A stretch of DNA of 39,071 bases from Lysobacter sp. (GCA_030151365.1 JASLDW010000133.1:1-39071), one strand, 5' to 3'. Shown: positions 30,258 through 37,764, numbered from the stretch's first letter. Numbers and translations are program-made. Notes: a model not told the origin generated them from the sequence alone.

Positions 30258-30493
30258 GCAGTGATGTCCATGAACCGCTGGGCGATTCGAGCGGCGCGGC
30301 TGGCGTCCTGGGTGAGTTCAGCGGCCCGACCCTGGAGCTTGCCGGCCTTGACCTGCAAGTCGTCCGCTTTGTTCGTCTGCTTCTCGGCGTGCTTCAGCAG
30401 CTTGTCGATCTTGGATTCGATATCGCCCACCAGGCTGGCGACGGTGTGCATGTTGAGGGCGTTGCGGATGATCGCGGTCAGGTAGTTCTTCAT
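30254..30493 (-). CDS. Small helical protein, 79 aa
   Basis: ATG overlaps the preceding stop (ATGA), and the stop overlaps the next ATG. The sequence is amphipathic and helical nearly throughout (DIESKIDKLLKHAEKQTNKADDLQVKAGKLQ), so a coiled coil is expected. No family is recognised. Position after primase-helicase and before polymerase suggests a small replication-region protein of unknown role. Confidence 0.75.
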   Translation of the reverse strand: MKNYLTAIIRNALNMHTVASLVGDIESKIDKLLKHAEKQTNKADDLQVKAGKLQGRAAELTQDASRAARIAQRFMDITA

Positions 30494-30693
30494 GGTGCCT
30501 CCTCGGCTTGGATGTGAATGACCACGCGCCTGCCGACCTTCCCGAATCGCTTCAGGCAGTCAGCAGGTGTACGTGGGAGTTCATATGGGAGTGCGAGAGC
30601 CTCTGCGAATGACAGAGGCGCGTCGTGCGGGATGTAGCCGAGGAAGGCTCGGCTAGTAGTCGGTGGTTGTGAACGGTGGGCTGTCGTCGTCAT
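30490..30693 (-). CDS. Hypothetical protein, 67 aa
   Basis: The frame opens at an ATG at 30693 that lies 41 bases inside the helicase end and closes at TGA overlapping the next ATG. The end (RVVIHIQAEEAP) and the part with LGYIPHDAPLSFAEALALPYELP look like a real protein, while the N-terminal 12 residues overlap helicase and could be absent if a later start is used. Function unknown. Confidence 0.6.
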   Translation of the reverse strand: MTTTAHRSQPPTTSRAFLGYIPHDAPLSFAEALALPYELPRTPADCLKRFGKVGRRVVIHIQAEEAP

Positions 30694-32332
30694 CTGGGAA
30701 TGGGTTGCTCTTGTCCGGCTCGTCGCACGGGTTGAGTCGCCCAGTGATCCCGTCGTACAGGTAGTGGAGACACTTACCCGTTGCTTGGCCGGTGTAACGG
30801 TCTTTCAGGATTCGGAGGATGGAGGTGTTGCGTTCGGTGGTGCTGTCGGCCTGCTGATTGCGCTCGATGCCGTAGAGGCCGTGCGACCAGAAGCCAATAG
30901 CGCGACTGCCCTTGAAGTGGCGGATCATCACGCGACCGCCTTCCTCGTGCGGCTTTCCTTCCGGAGTCGCCAGATGGGACACGAAGTAAAGGCAGACGTT
31001 GTACTGCTGTGCGAAACCCGCGAACTGCGCCATCGTCTGCTCCAACACCTTCTTCTCGTCGTCGGCTTCTGCCGCGAACGAAGTCAGGTTGTCGATGAAG
31101 ACGTGCTTGACGCCTTCGGAGATAACGAGATGCGCGGCCTTGGCCTTGATGACATCCCAGTCGGTAGAACCGAAGTGGTCGTAGAGAAAGACGTTACCGC
31201 CTTCTTCGATCTTGTCGTATGCGGCCACCAGCTCCTCTTGCGTCCAGCTCCCGTCAGGAACGTGGAATCGCTTGGAGCCGTACTTGCCCGCTAGGCGAAC
31301 AACTGTTTCCACCGGGGGCTGCTCCAGGAAGAACAGCGCGACCTTCTCGTTACAGGCCGTGGCCGTGAACATTGCTTCTTCCATGAGCCAGTCGGTCTTG
31401 CCGCTGCCAGTACCGGCACCGAAGCCGTATACCTCTCCGTATCGCTTGCCGAAGGTGAGTGCGGTAAGGCGTTCGTCATGCCACGGCAGGCCCATCTCGC
31501 GTGGCTTGAGTGCTCGCTCGCGGAGCTGACCGACAGTGACGATGCCGTCTGGGCGCTTCACCTGTGCTTCCCAAACCGCGCGCACGAGTGCATCGGCTTC
31601 ACCAGCCTGTAGCATCTCGTTCGGGTCTTTCATCGGTAGCTGGGCGATCTTCGCCTTGCCCGGTGTCAGCAGTGCAGCCACCTCGACGGCGGCTTCTTGG
31701 CCGGGTTCGTCCATGTCGAACATGAGAACGACTTCTTCAAACCCCTCGATCCACTCCAGTTCACGAGCGACCGCCTTGACGGCACCAGCGGCACCGTTTG
31801 GTAGCGACACCACGGGCCACTTCAGGCCCATCGCTTGTGCCACCGAGATGCAGTCGATTTCACCTTCGGTGATTACGAGGCGTCGCCCGGGCTGGAACAG
31901 ATGTTGGCCGTAGAGGCCGGATTTCTTCATGTCGCCGATGAAAGCGAACTGCTTGTCCTTACCGCGAACCTTCTGGCCCACGATGGAGCCGTCTCTACGA
32001 TACGTGGCTATCTGGACGGTCTTTCCTTGGCGGTTCTTGCCGATGCTGTAGCCGTACTTGCGGCAAGCGTCTTCGGTCAATCCCCGCGCGGCGAGGGCTT
32101 TCACCTCGCCGGACAGAAAGTCGGCGCTCACTCTGGTTTTATTTCCCGGAGAGCTTTTGCGTCGATGAGTGCCTGTATCACCATCGACTTCCCCCCCAGA
32201 GGACGGGGAACGCACATGACTCTCACAGGCGAAGCAGAACTGGTGACCGTCGGTGTATAGGGAGTTGGCGTCGCGTGAACCACAGTTGTCACAGGGGATG
32301 TGACGGAGGAAGCTGGACTCACTTTCGCCCAC
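30653..32332 (-). CDS. DNA primase-helicase, 559 aa (T7 gp4-like)
   Basis: The N-terminal zinc finger is IPCDNCGSRDANSL...FCFACE with Cys at 14, 17, 33 and 36, very like T7 gp4A. The TOPRIM primase part has ITEGEIDCISV (154-164) and DMDEPGQEA (206-214). The hexameric helicase domain has Walker A FGAGTGSGKTDW (304-315), and VFIDNLTSF (near 414-422) as Walker B. GTG start at 32332 gives the same N-terminal spacing as T7. The stop is TAG; readthrough would add 23 residues. Confidence 0.96.
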   Translation of the reverse strand: MGESESSFLRHIPCDNCGSRDANSLYTDGHQFCFACESHVRSPSSGGEVDGDTGTHRRKSSPGNKTRVSADFLSGEVKALAARGLTEDACRKYGYSIGKNRQGKTVQIATYRRDGSIVGQKVRGKDKQFAFIGDMKKSGLYGQHLFQPGRRLVITEGEIDCISVAQAMGLKWPVVSLPNGAAGAVKAVARELEWIEGFEEVVLMFDMDEPGQEAAVEVAALLTPGKAKIAQLPMKDPNEMLQAGEADALVRAVWEAQVKRPDGIVTVGQLRERALKPREMGLPWHDERLTALTFGKRYGEVYGFGAGTGSGKTDWLMEEAMFTATACNEKVALFFLEQPPVETVVRLAGKYGSKRFHVPDGSWTQEELVAAYDKIEEGGNVFLYDHFGSTDWDVIKAKAAHLVISEGVKHVFIDNLTSFAAEADDEKKVLEQTMAQFAGFAQQYNVCLYFVSHLATPEGKPHEEGGRVMIRHFKGSRAIGFWSHGLYGIERNQQADSTTERNTSILRILKDRYTGQATGKCLHYLYDGITGRLNPCDEPDKSNPFPDDDDSPPFTTTDY

Positions 32333-32504
32333 GGCGAATGACGGTCCATCCGGTCGGGTGCTTGATGCGGCCCAGACCTCGACTCAGTGCGGAGCGCACC
32401 ATTGCGAACGTTGATGTTCGCTTATTGATGGGCGTACTGCTGGCGTAAGAGGACGCGGCATTGGCGAACGCGGCGCGCATGGTGTTGTCGGCGATGATCT
32501 TCAA
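32319..32504 (-). CDS. Small basic protein, 61 aa
   Basis: TTG start overlaps the preceding TGA (TTGA); the stop lies 14 bases inside the helicase start. The product is basic (SRGLGRIKHPTGWTVIRRGRK at the end) and small. No family is recognised. The coupling on both sides supports expression; a nucleic-acid-binding role is possible but not shown. Confidence 0.65.
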   Translation of the reverse strand: MKIIADNTMRAAFANAASSYASSTPINKRTSTFAMVRSALSRGLGRIKHPTGWTVIRRGRK

Positions 32505-32884
32505 GCGTCTGCTCCGATGTAATTGAGGAATGCACTGGTCTCCAGCTGGAGTTCCAAGCCCGACAGGCCCAGCTCGTTCTCGCAGTAGCTCTCGTAGAGA
32601 GCAGCGATGGCGGCGGCGGTGTACCGCTTGGTCTTCGTGCGGGGCTGGCCGAGCGGACGCTTGGCTCGGCGCTGTGCCTTGCTGAAGGAGTACCGGGTGT
32701 ACCGCTGCCCCTTCGCGTCTTCGCAGGTGGTGGTCTCCACGACGTAGCCGTGTGCTCGGAGTTCATCCACGCGGGATGCGAGGCGACGGATGTGGTAGAC
32801 GCCCTCGGCCTGCCAGTGCGTCAGGTGGGCGTACTGCTGAAGGTGATCGCGAACGATTCGCGCTTGCGGGGACAGCGGTTTCAT
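32501..32884 (-). CDS. Winged helix-turn-helix protein, 127 aa
   Basis: The N-terminal part LSPQARIVRDHLQQYAHLTHWQAEGVY followed by IRRLASRVDELRAHGYVVET fits the phage HTH family in which a short DNA-binding domain controls or assists replication-region genes. The middle is basic (SKAQRRAKRPLGQPRTKTKRY) and the C-terminus acidic and helical. ATG at 32884, three bases from the preceding stop. It is the only evident DNA-binding regulator in the window and is thus a candidate for binding the repeated family A elements, which is speculation. Confidence 0.75.
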   Translation of the reverse strand: MKPLSPQARIVRDHLQQYAHLTHWQAEGVYHIRRLASRVDELRAHGYVVETTTCEDAKGQRYTRYSFSKAQRRAKRPLGQPRTKTKRYTAAAIAALYESYCENELGLSGLELQLETSAFLNYIGADA

Positions 32885-32886
32885 GT

Positions 32887-33258
32887 TCAGTCCTTTTTCG
32901 GGAAGGTTTGTGCGTACTTGACGGACAGGTAGGCGAACTCCTCGCAGAGAGCCGCGAGGGATTCGAGCTGTGCGTCGGAGAAGTTGTGCTCTGGGCGCAT
33001 CTCGTCGTTCACGCCGCCCAGGAGGACAACCTGATACGAGCAGCCATTGAGCTTGCCGGCCAGGACGCCGGGTTCTTTCCTTTGGCGTCCGTCCACAATC
33101 GAGCCATCACGCTCGATGACGTAGTGGCAGGCGATCTTGGAGTAGCCCTGGTTGCGATGGAAACGCGCGAGGTCTTCAGCCGTCTTTAGTTGGTCTGGAC
33201 GGGTCATGCTGGCCGACACATGCAGCACGCTCACGTCGGTGAGTGGCTTCAATCGCAT
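32887..33258 (-). CDS. Catalytically degenerate T7 lysozyme (gp3.5) homologue, 123 aa
   Basis: The N-terminal two thirds align with T7 lysozyme: VLHVSAS (His13), FHRNQGYSKIACHYVIERDGSI and VVLLGGVNDE. But the catalytic Tyr (T7 Tyr46) is Cys44, and the protein ends after about 123 residues, so the last part with the second His, Lys and Cys ligand is absent. It therefore cannot bind zinc as the amidase does. T7 gp3.5 also binds and inhibits phage RNA polymerase, and this gene is at the gp3.5 location in the genome, near SSB and helicase. A regulatory role on the polymerase is the best guess. An intact amidase is encoded at 2620-3036. Confidence 0.8.
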   Translation of the reverse strand: MRLKPLTDVSVLHVSASMTRPDQLKTAEDLARFHRNQGYSKIACHYVIERDGSIVDGRQRKEPGVLAGKLNGCSYQVVLLGGVNDEMRPEHNFSDAQLESLAALCEEFAYLSVKYAQTFPKKD

Positions 33259-33671
33259 TCGATGATCTTGACTCGGGTGTGTGCAGGCTCGCCCCTGAGA
33301 GCGAACCGCTTGGATGTGGCGAGGTTCACGACCCAGCGGTCATCGCTTAGGATGCCGGCGTGTTGAAGGACATCAAGCACGGCCTTGGCCGCGTTATCCA
33401 CGTCATAGCGTGGCGTGTAGAGCTTGGATGTCTTCGCTTTGGTCGATACGGATTCAATCACCATAGAGAGGTGCTGACCCTCGGGAGCCGCGTAGTCCAC
33501 GTCGGCAAGCGCCGCGTTCGCTGCGGCGAGCCATTCCTTGTACGGCTTGGCGTGGTAGGTTCCCCAGCGAGTTACGCGGGGACGTGAGGCGGGAACAGGT
33601 TCGAGCGGGATAACGAAAGTGGCCCCCGAAGGGGCCACCGTGTTTCCGTCAGTAATCGCCGTCGTCGTCAT
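33249..33671 (-). CDS. RusA-like Holliday junction resolvase, 140 aa
   Basis: The core has PVPASRPRVTRWG (near 25-37), the YDVDNAAKAVLDVL block (89-102, Asp90 and Asp92) and HAGILSDDRWV (104-114, Asp110 and Asp111), the metal-binding acidic residues of RusA nucleases. T7 uses gp3 endonuclease I at this place, so this is a non-homologous replacement serving junction resolution and debranching before packaging. The start may be ATG 33671, inside the SSB gene end, or GTG 33638, within a terminator hairpin. The stop overlaps the next gene by ten bases. Confidence 0.85.
   Translation of the reverse strand: MTTTAITDGNTVAPSGATFVIPLEPVPASRPRVTRWGTYHAKPYKEWLAAANAALADVDYAAPEGQHLSMVIESVSTKAKTSKLYTPRYDVDNAAKAVLDVLQHAGILSDDRWVVNLATSKRFALRGEPAHTRVKIIECD
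33612..33638 (-). terminator. Terminator-like hairpin at the start of the resolvase gene
   Basis: GTGGCCCC and GGGGCCAC pair around a TTCG-type loop and are followed on the minus strand by TTTCGTTAT. It lies just after the SSB stop and inside the first codons of the resolvase frame. It probably limits transcription past SSB and may also mask the GTG start. Confidence 0.7.
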
Positions 33672-34314
33672 CGTCGGAGTCTTCCGACTTTTCGTCGGAA
33701 TCGTCATCGTCGTCATCGAAGTCCGAGGTGCTACCTTCGTAGCCATCCTCGTCTTCGAAGCCGTGACCCTTCGCATCCTTCTTGCCGAACTCGACCAGCT
33801 CGATGAGCTTGACCGCGTTCATGCGCAGGGACAGGTAGAAGGTCTTGCTCGACTCCACGAACGTGGTGAAGTATTCGAAGCTCACACGGAGAACCGAGCC
33901 GCCGCCGATGCTCGGCGGGTTCTTCAGCGGGTCTTTGCCCTTGGCCGGGAAGATGTCCGGTTTGCGCGTCCACTTCTTGCCGGTCTTCTTGGAGACGCCG
34001 CTGGCCTTCATCTTGAAGTTCAGCAGGATTCGGCCTGTCTCCTCGCCGTCGTCATCCAGCTCGTCGGTGTAGACGGGACCGAGGGTGGCGGTCTTGGCCT
34101 TCTTCGGGTTCTCCGACTTCCACTGTGCGTACTGCTCGTCACGGATCTTTTCCAGATCGACGATCAGCTTGCGGGCTTCCTTGTCGTCGGTGTCGAACGC
34201 GAGCTTGACGGTGTATTCGCCCTCGTCCTTGTACTTGGTGTCCGGCTCATTCAGGCGCGGCCACACAGCAACACCCTTCGGCGTGATGCGAACATCACGT
34301 TTCGGTTTACTCAT
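33649..34314 (-). CDS. Single-stranded DNA-binding protein, 221 aa (T7 gp2.5-like)
   Basis: The N-terminal core starts MSKPKRDVRITPKG and has beta-rich segments such as GEYTVKLAFDTDD and VLRVSFEYFTTFVE. The last 25 residues are almost all Asp, Ser and Glu and end in GDY, like the acidic, aromatic-ended tail by which gp2.5 contacts polymerase and helicase. The length is close to T7 gp2.5 (232 aa). ATG at 34314 overlaps the previous gene; the longer frame upstream is a shadow. Confidence 0.9.
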   Translation of the reverse strand: MSKPKRDVRITPKGVAVWPRLNEPDTKYKDEGEYTVKLAFDTDDKEARKLIVDLEKIRDEQYAQWKSENPKKAKTATLGPVYTDELDDDGEETGRILLNFKMKASGVSKKTGKKWTRKPDIFPAKGKDPLKNPPSIGGGSVLRVSFEYFTTFVESSKTFYLSLRMNAVKLIELVEFGKKDAKGHGFEDEDGYEGSTSDFDDDDDDSDEKSEDSDDDDDGDY

Positions 34315-34504
34315 CAAAACTCCTGAGTGGTGAAATGAAGAAACCCTCCCGCATGAGGTCATCTTCAAGATGAGCAACACACGGGAGGGTTTCGGTATCG
34401 AGACCGGCGTCGATAGCCAAGTCTTCAAGGTCTTCGCCGTCGAACTGAGCGTTGAGGGCGAGTGCTGCATCGAGCCTACGCTCGGTGATGGGGTCAAGGC
34501 TCAA
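34307..34504 (-). CDS. Small acidic protein, 65 aa
   Basis: TTG start overlaps the preceding TGA (TTGA); AGAAG lies about five bases upstream. The product (for example FDGEDLEDLAIDAGLDTETL) is strongly acidic and helical. The end overlaps the SSB start by eight bases. No family is recognised. Acidic early proteins of this size sometimes mimic DNA or inhibit host proteins, but nothing here proves it. Confidence 0.65.
   Translation of the reverse strand: MSLDPITERRLDAALALNAQFDGEDLEDLAIDAGLDTETLPCVAHLEDDLMREGFFISPLRSFDE
34336..34392 (-). terminator. Nested hairpin inside the end of the 65-aa gene, upstream of SSB
   Basis: The outer stem AAACCCTCCCG/CGGGAGGGTTT (34341-34351 with 34382-34392) and an inner TCATCTT/AAGATGA stem are followed on the minus strand by CTTCATTTC. 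It is entirely within coding sequence and 25 bases before the SSB start. It could act as a weak terminator or as an RNA processing or translational control element. Confidence 0.55.
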
Positions 34505-34794
34505 GGAAACTTCTGCCTGATTTCGTTGGTGATGTAGGTCTTCACCGCGTCGAGCGTGTTCACGTCGCGGAAGCGGCAGTCGCGCTCCATCTGGTCAACG
34601 ATGTGGAACAGCTCACCCGGAGTGAACCCGCAGGCTTCGCAGAGGTACTTGAGGACCAACGCGAGGCTGAGGATTTGATCGGAGGGATGGCGCACCTCCT
34701 GGGTGACGTTGATAACCTGAAACGCCCCAAGCGCAATGGCTTGAGGCGTCCGGGTAATCAATGAGTCCGCCATGCGTTCGCGGATTTCACTCAC
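34501..34794 (-). CDS. Hypothetical protein, 97 aa
   Basis: The GTG at 34794 is taken as the start, overlapping the end of the preceding gene; an ATG four codons upstream and one seven codons downstream are alternatives. The product is helical (ILSLALVLKYLCEACGF; LFHIVDQMERDCRFRDVNTLDAVKTYI). No family is recognised. It lies between coiled-coil and acidic proteins in the region after the RNA polymerase. Confidence 0.65.
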   Translation of the reverse strand: MSEIRERMADSLITRTPQAIALGAFQVINVTQEVRHPSDQILSLALVLKYLCEACGFTPGELFHIVDQMERDCRFRDVNTLDAVKTYITNEIRQKFP

Positions 34795-35116
34795 GCAGGC
34801 CGGCATCCCTTCGGATGCAGCTCACGGCTGCGCGTCCGATCCAGTCTTCCAACATCTTCACGTCGGACTTCGCTGCTTCTTCGCTTTCTGCCTTCTCGCT
34901 GAGTTTCCGATGCAGTTGGGCGATACCATGCTGCTTGGCCTTCAGCTCCACGCGAAGCGCCGCTGCGTCATTCTTGGCCTGCTGAAGGCTCGACTCGCAG
35001 GACAGAAGGCTCGACTCGCAGGACAGAAGGAGCGCGCGCGTGTTTGCGTGACTCGCTATTTCGCGGCCAAGTGCTGCGAGGGCATCTACGTACGAGCTTG
35101 GGGATGTTTCGATCAT
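34787..35116 (-). CDS. Coiled-coil protein, 109 aa
   Basis: ATG overlaps the stop of the 46-aa gene. The middle contains a repeated LLSCESSL (near 30-45), from a 21-base tandem duplication, followed by a long helical heptad segment (QQAKNDAAALRVELKAKQHGIAQLHRKLSEKAE). No family is recognised. A dimer or trimer with a structural or inhibitory role would fit, but is not shown. Confidence 0.75.
   Translation of the reverse strand: MIETSPSSYVDALAALGREIASHANTRALLLSCESSLLSCESSLQQAKNDAAALRVELKAKQHGIAQLHRKLSEKAESEEAAKSDVKMLEDWIGRAAVSCIRRDAGLRE
34985..35030 (-). repeat. 21-base tandem duplication in a coding region
   Basis: AAGGCTCGACTCGCAGGACAG occurs twice in direct succession (34985-35005 and 35006-35026), with a further partial AAGG. 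It adds seven codons in frame, so the gene stays intact. The copies look identical, which suggests a recent event. Confidence 0.9.
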
Positions 35117-35253
35117 GCGCTCACCAGCTCCTTCATGGCCTCGCGGAACTCCTCCAGAGTCCCATGACGCTTCGGGTCATACGTGCCGAGCACGTAGCCG
35201 TACTTGTCGGTGGCGATGTAGGTCTTCAGCTTCGAGTGGAAAATGATGTTCAA
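35113..35253 (-). CDS. Small hypothetical protein with TTG start, 46 aa
   Basis: GGAG lies seven bases before a TTG at 35253, giving MNIIFHSKLKTYIATDKYGY and an end with EEFREAMKELVSA. The frame lacks an ATG near its start and is easily missed. The stop overlaps the next ATG (ATGA). It is the first gene after the RNA polymerase and the family A element. Composition is protein-like, with a beta-rich first half and helical second half; the role is unknown. Confidence 0.7.
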   Translation of the reverse strand: MNIIFHSKLKTYIATDKYGYVLGTYDPKRHGTLEEFREAMKELVSA

Positions 35254-35264
35254 CGTTATCTCCG

Positions 35265-35296
35265 TGTGGAAGTTCCACGTATGTGGAACGATTAGG
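35265..35296 (-). promoter_or_regulatory. Family A element between RNA polymerase and the next gene
   Basis: The minus strand reads ATCGTTCCACATACGTGGAAC followed by TTCCACA. It includes the inverted repeat TTCCAC-ATAC-GTGGAA plus a third TTCCAC 17 bases from the first. It occupies the place of the T7 promoters just after gene 1. Confidence 0.6.
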
Positions 35297-37715
35297 CAAA
35301 GAAATACTTAGATTCGTGGACGGCGTTCAGATCGAGAGTCCCGAAGCCTGGAAGCCTTGGGAGTTTTTCAACAAGCTCCTTCGGGAGCTGTTCGGCCAGC
35401 TCGTCTCGGAATGCTCCGAGGACATCAGGGCTGTACTGTTCGATGAAGGCGGCACGGAGCGCCGCAGCAAGCACATCGGTGTTGCCAGCATGGGTGCCGA
35501 AGGAGTCGTGGATCATCGCGAACGAACAAATTCCGTTCGTCTTCGCCGCCACGGTGGTCAGCATCAGGTGACTCGAATCGCAGCTATGAACAAAGTTCGG
35601 TGCGATGCCAAGTGCCTGGCGTCGGCCCGAAAGTTTGTTTCCAGTTATAGCAACGATTATATTCAGCTGCTTTCCGCCCAGGTGGACGGAGACCCGCTTG
35701 CCCTCTACCTCTCGGTAGTCCTGCATCACTGGGAAACCTGCCGGCGTCGTCCAGCTGACAGGGTGCCCTCCAGACGATGCGGTCTTGGCCGCATCCTTCA
35801 GCCAGTCCATCGCATGACGTGCTGCCACGACCACCTCGCCAATCGAATCCCACATGAGTGTCGAGAGGTATTCAGCGAGGTGCCAGTCGTCCTCAATGCC
35901 CGCATCCGGGAATGACTTGAGGATTTGGTCGCGCATTCCCGGCTTGGTCACACCGTATGGCAACGTCATCACGGGCGTCTTACATACGTTGCGCGTAAGC
36001 CGACCCGACAGGCGAATCGCGTTGGGACACCCGCCGACAGCGCGTTCACTTAGCTTCCGCTCCACCACCTTCAAGACTTCTGTGTAGATGTCCGCAGGGG
36101 TCGCACTGGGGATGAGGTTCGTCGCCTTTCCACCGATAGGGTCGCGCAGCATCGCCGAGAAGTTCTGGAGGCCGTTGCAGGAACCATCCATCGCAACCGG
36201 AATGCGCGACAGGTGCTCGGTGCCGTTGAGCTTGTACCCGAGCCATTCCATGCAGGCCGCTAGCGCACACCACGGGGAATCCGCGTCCACCCAGAAGCGT
36301 TGACCGTCGAGGGGGCTGAGCGCCGAGTCGAGAATCTGATCCTCGTGCTTCTCCACCCAGGCAAGGCGATCATCGAACGGCACTTTGTCCACGCCGAAGC
36401 AGTTGGCAACGTGTACAGCCAGCCAGAACGCCCCCCGCTCACCGAGCGGAACGCCTTCGGCAAACTGAAGCAGCGCCTTACCTTGGTCGTCGGACTGCGG
36501 GTTGAGCTGCGAAGGGATCGGATAGATGCGTCCACGGAAGTCGAGGTTGTGCGGGAAATAGATCGCCGGGAACTCGGAGAACTTCTCGGCCAGCTCGATC
36601 TTCTGTGCAGCCGCTACGCGCTTTGAAACGGAACGAGTGTTGTTCTCGTACACCGCCGCGCGCGCGCCTTTCCATGCCTTGAACTCGTCCTTGTGGTGCT
36701 CTTTGTAGAACTCAGGGTCGCTGTCGAGCATCGCCGGGCGCGCCGGCAGTTCCTCCAGCTCGCGATCCGGGAGTCCGCCGATTCCGCCGCCCATCTCCCA
36801 CGCTTCCTTCATGACAGCGAGGATGGACGTGTTGACCTTCCATGCCGTTCCTTGGATCGCGTTTAGTGCTTCGTAGACCTTCGGCATGTCGGCGTGCGCA
36901 AGCTCGGCGAGATACGCTTTGTTTCGCGTGCGGACCAGCACGTTGGCGGTTGGAAGGTTGCTGAGGTATCCGCCCTCGGTTGGGGACACCCACGGGCGCG
37001 GCGGCACGACCATCGGTTGAAGGACAGGCGTAAACATGGAGGCGCTCTTGTGTGCGCTCTCCAGCCACTCCAGCGTCTTCTCGTCGCCTTGTAGGAAACT
37101 CTCGGTTTTGTGTCCCTTACGGATGTTCACGATGGACAACAGGCCGGTGGCACCGATGAACAGCTCGATGAGCTTCAAGCCGACCGTGGATAGCGTGGTG
37201 AGCGGGAGGTCGAGCTTGCTCAGTTCCGTTCCGGACAGTGCTTTGTTCATCACCGCGACACGGTGGCGATCCGATGTTGCCTTCTTGACCTGGCGCTGGA
37301 TAACACGGTGCAGCCCTGGGGCCTTGTCCTGCATGAGAGCGAAGTTCAACTCATGCTGGACAGCAGCGCCAACGAGGATCGAAGCGGCTGCGAGACGCGG
37401 TTTCTGCTTGAGGGTGATCTGCGATACGCAGACCGTAGCCGTCAGGTACGCGAGGGCTGCGGGGTTGACGTGCTGAAGGTACTGAACTGCCGAATGGCGC
37501 TTGCCGGGCTTGCCGGTGTTCGCCTCGGCGATGAATTCGGAAATTGCTTTTGCTACCGAATCGATCGATGCGCCGACGAGTCGCTGACCTGGGCCAGTCT
37601 CGGATTCGGAGTTGTTCTCCCTGAACTTCTCGTAGCGCGCGACGCCGAGGGACACGGATTCTTCTTCTAGCTGCTTCTGGATTGCGAAAAGGTCTTTGCC
37701 TTGCATGTTGGTCAT
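35292..37715 (-). CDS. Phage single-subunit DNA-directed RNA polymerase, 807 aa (T7 gp1-like)
   Basis: Motifs of the T7 family are all seen: DFRGRIYPIPSQLNPQ (near 392-407), VAMDGSCNGLQNFSAML (Asp510, catalytic), RNVCKTPVMTLPYG (Lys579, Tyr587; finger helix) and FAMIHDSFGTH (Asp737, second catalytic Asp), and the end is SKYFFA, like the FAFA foot of T7. I start at ATG 37715 (MTNMQGKDLF); ATG 37706 is an alternative. The longer frame from 37763 would translate through the family A element and is unlikely. It transcribes middle and late phage genes. It lies at the early side, as in T7. Confidence 0.95.
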   Translation of the reverse strand: MTNMQGKDLFAIQKQLEEESVSLGVARYEKFRENNSESETGPGQRLVGASIDSVAKAISEFIAEANTGKPGKRHSAVQYLQHVNPAALAYLTATVCVSQITLKQKPRLAAASILVGAAVQHELNFALMQDKAPGLHRVIQRQVKKATSDRHRVAVMNKALSGTELSKLDLPLTTLSTVGLKLIELFIGATGLLSIVNIRKGHKTESFLQGDEKTLEWLESAHKSASMFTPVLQPMVVPPRPWVSPTEGGYLSNLPTANVLVRTRNKAYLAELAHADMPKVYEALNAIQGTAWKVNTSILAVMKEAWEMGGGIGGLPDRELEELPARPAMLDSDPEFYKEHHKDEFKAWKGARAAVYENNTRSVSKRVAAAQKIELAEKFSEFPAIYFPHNLDFRGRIYPIPSQLNPQSDDQGKALLQFAEGVPLGERGAFWLAVHVANCFGVDKVPFDDRLAWVEKHEDQILDSALSPLDGQRFWVDADSPWCALAACMEWLGYKLNGTEHLSRIPVAMDGSCNGLQNFSAMLRDPIGGKATNLIPSATPADIYTEVLKVVERKLSERAVGGCPNAIRLSGRLTRNVCKTPVMTLPYGVTKPGMRDQILKSFPDAGIEDDWHLAEYLSTLMWDSIGEVVVAARHAMDWLKDAAKTASSGGHPVSWTTPAGFPVMQDYREVEGKRVSVHLGGKQLNIIVAITGNKLSGRRQALGIAPNFVHSCDSSHLMLTTVAAKTNGICSFAMIHDSFGTHAGNTDVLAAALRAAFIEQYSPDVLGAFRDELAEQLPKELVEKLPRLPGFGTLDLNAVHESKYFFA

Positions 37716-37724
37716 GTGCTCGCA

Positions 37725-37764
37725 TATGTGTGGAAGTTCCACGTATGTGGAACGACTGGACAAA
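37725..37764 (-). promoter_or_regulatory. Family A element upstream of the RNA polymerase gene
   Basis: The minus strand reads TTTGTCCAGTCGTTCCACAT, then ACGTGGAAC and TTCCACACATATG. The first 20 bases are the same, except for one, as in the element at 38692-38727. It lies between a terminator and the polymerase start, so it most likely carries the promoter for this gene. Confidence 0.65.

Noticed and set aside
32128..32160. Another family B promoter copy (AATAAAACC) inside the helicase gene
   Set aside because: Only AAATAAAACC is shared; the CGGCACC part is missing (CAGAGTG instead). I regard it as chance.
35292..35915. Long plus frames opposite the RNA polymerase and other core genes
   Set aside because: They are antisense shadows of well-supported minus genes, with Arg/His/Val-rich composition and no initiation signals.
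37716..37763. N-terminal extension of the RNA polymerase
   Set aside because: It would translate the TTCCACATA repeat element, which also occurs in non-coding positions, and lacks a ribosome binding site.
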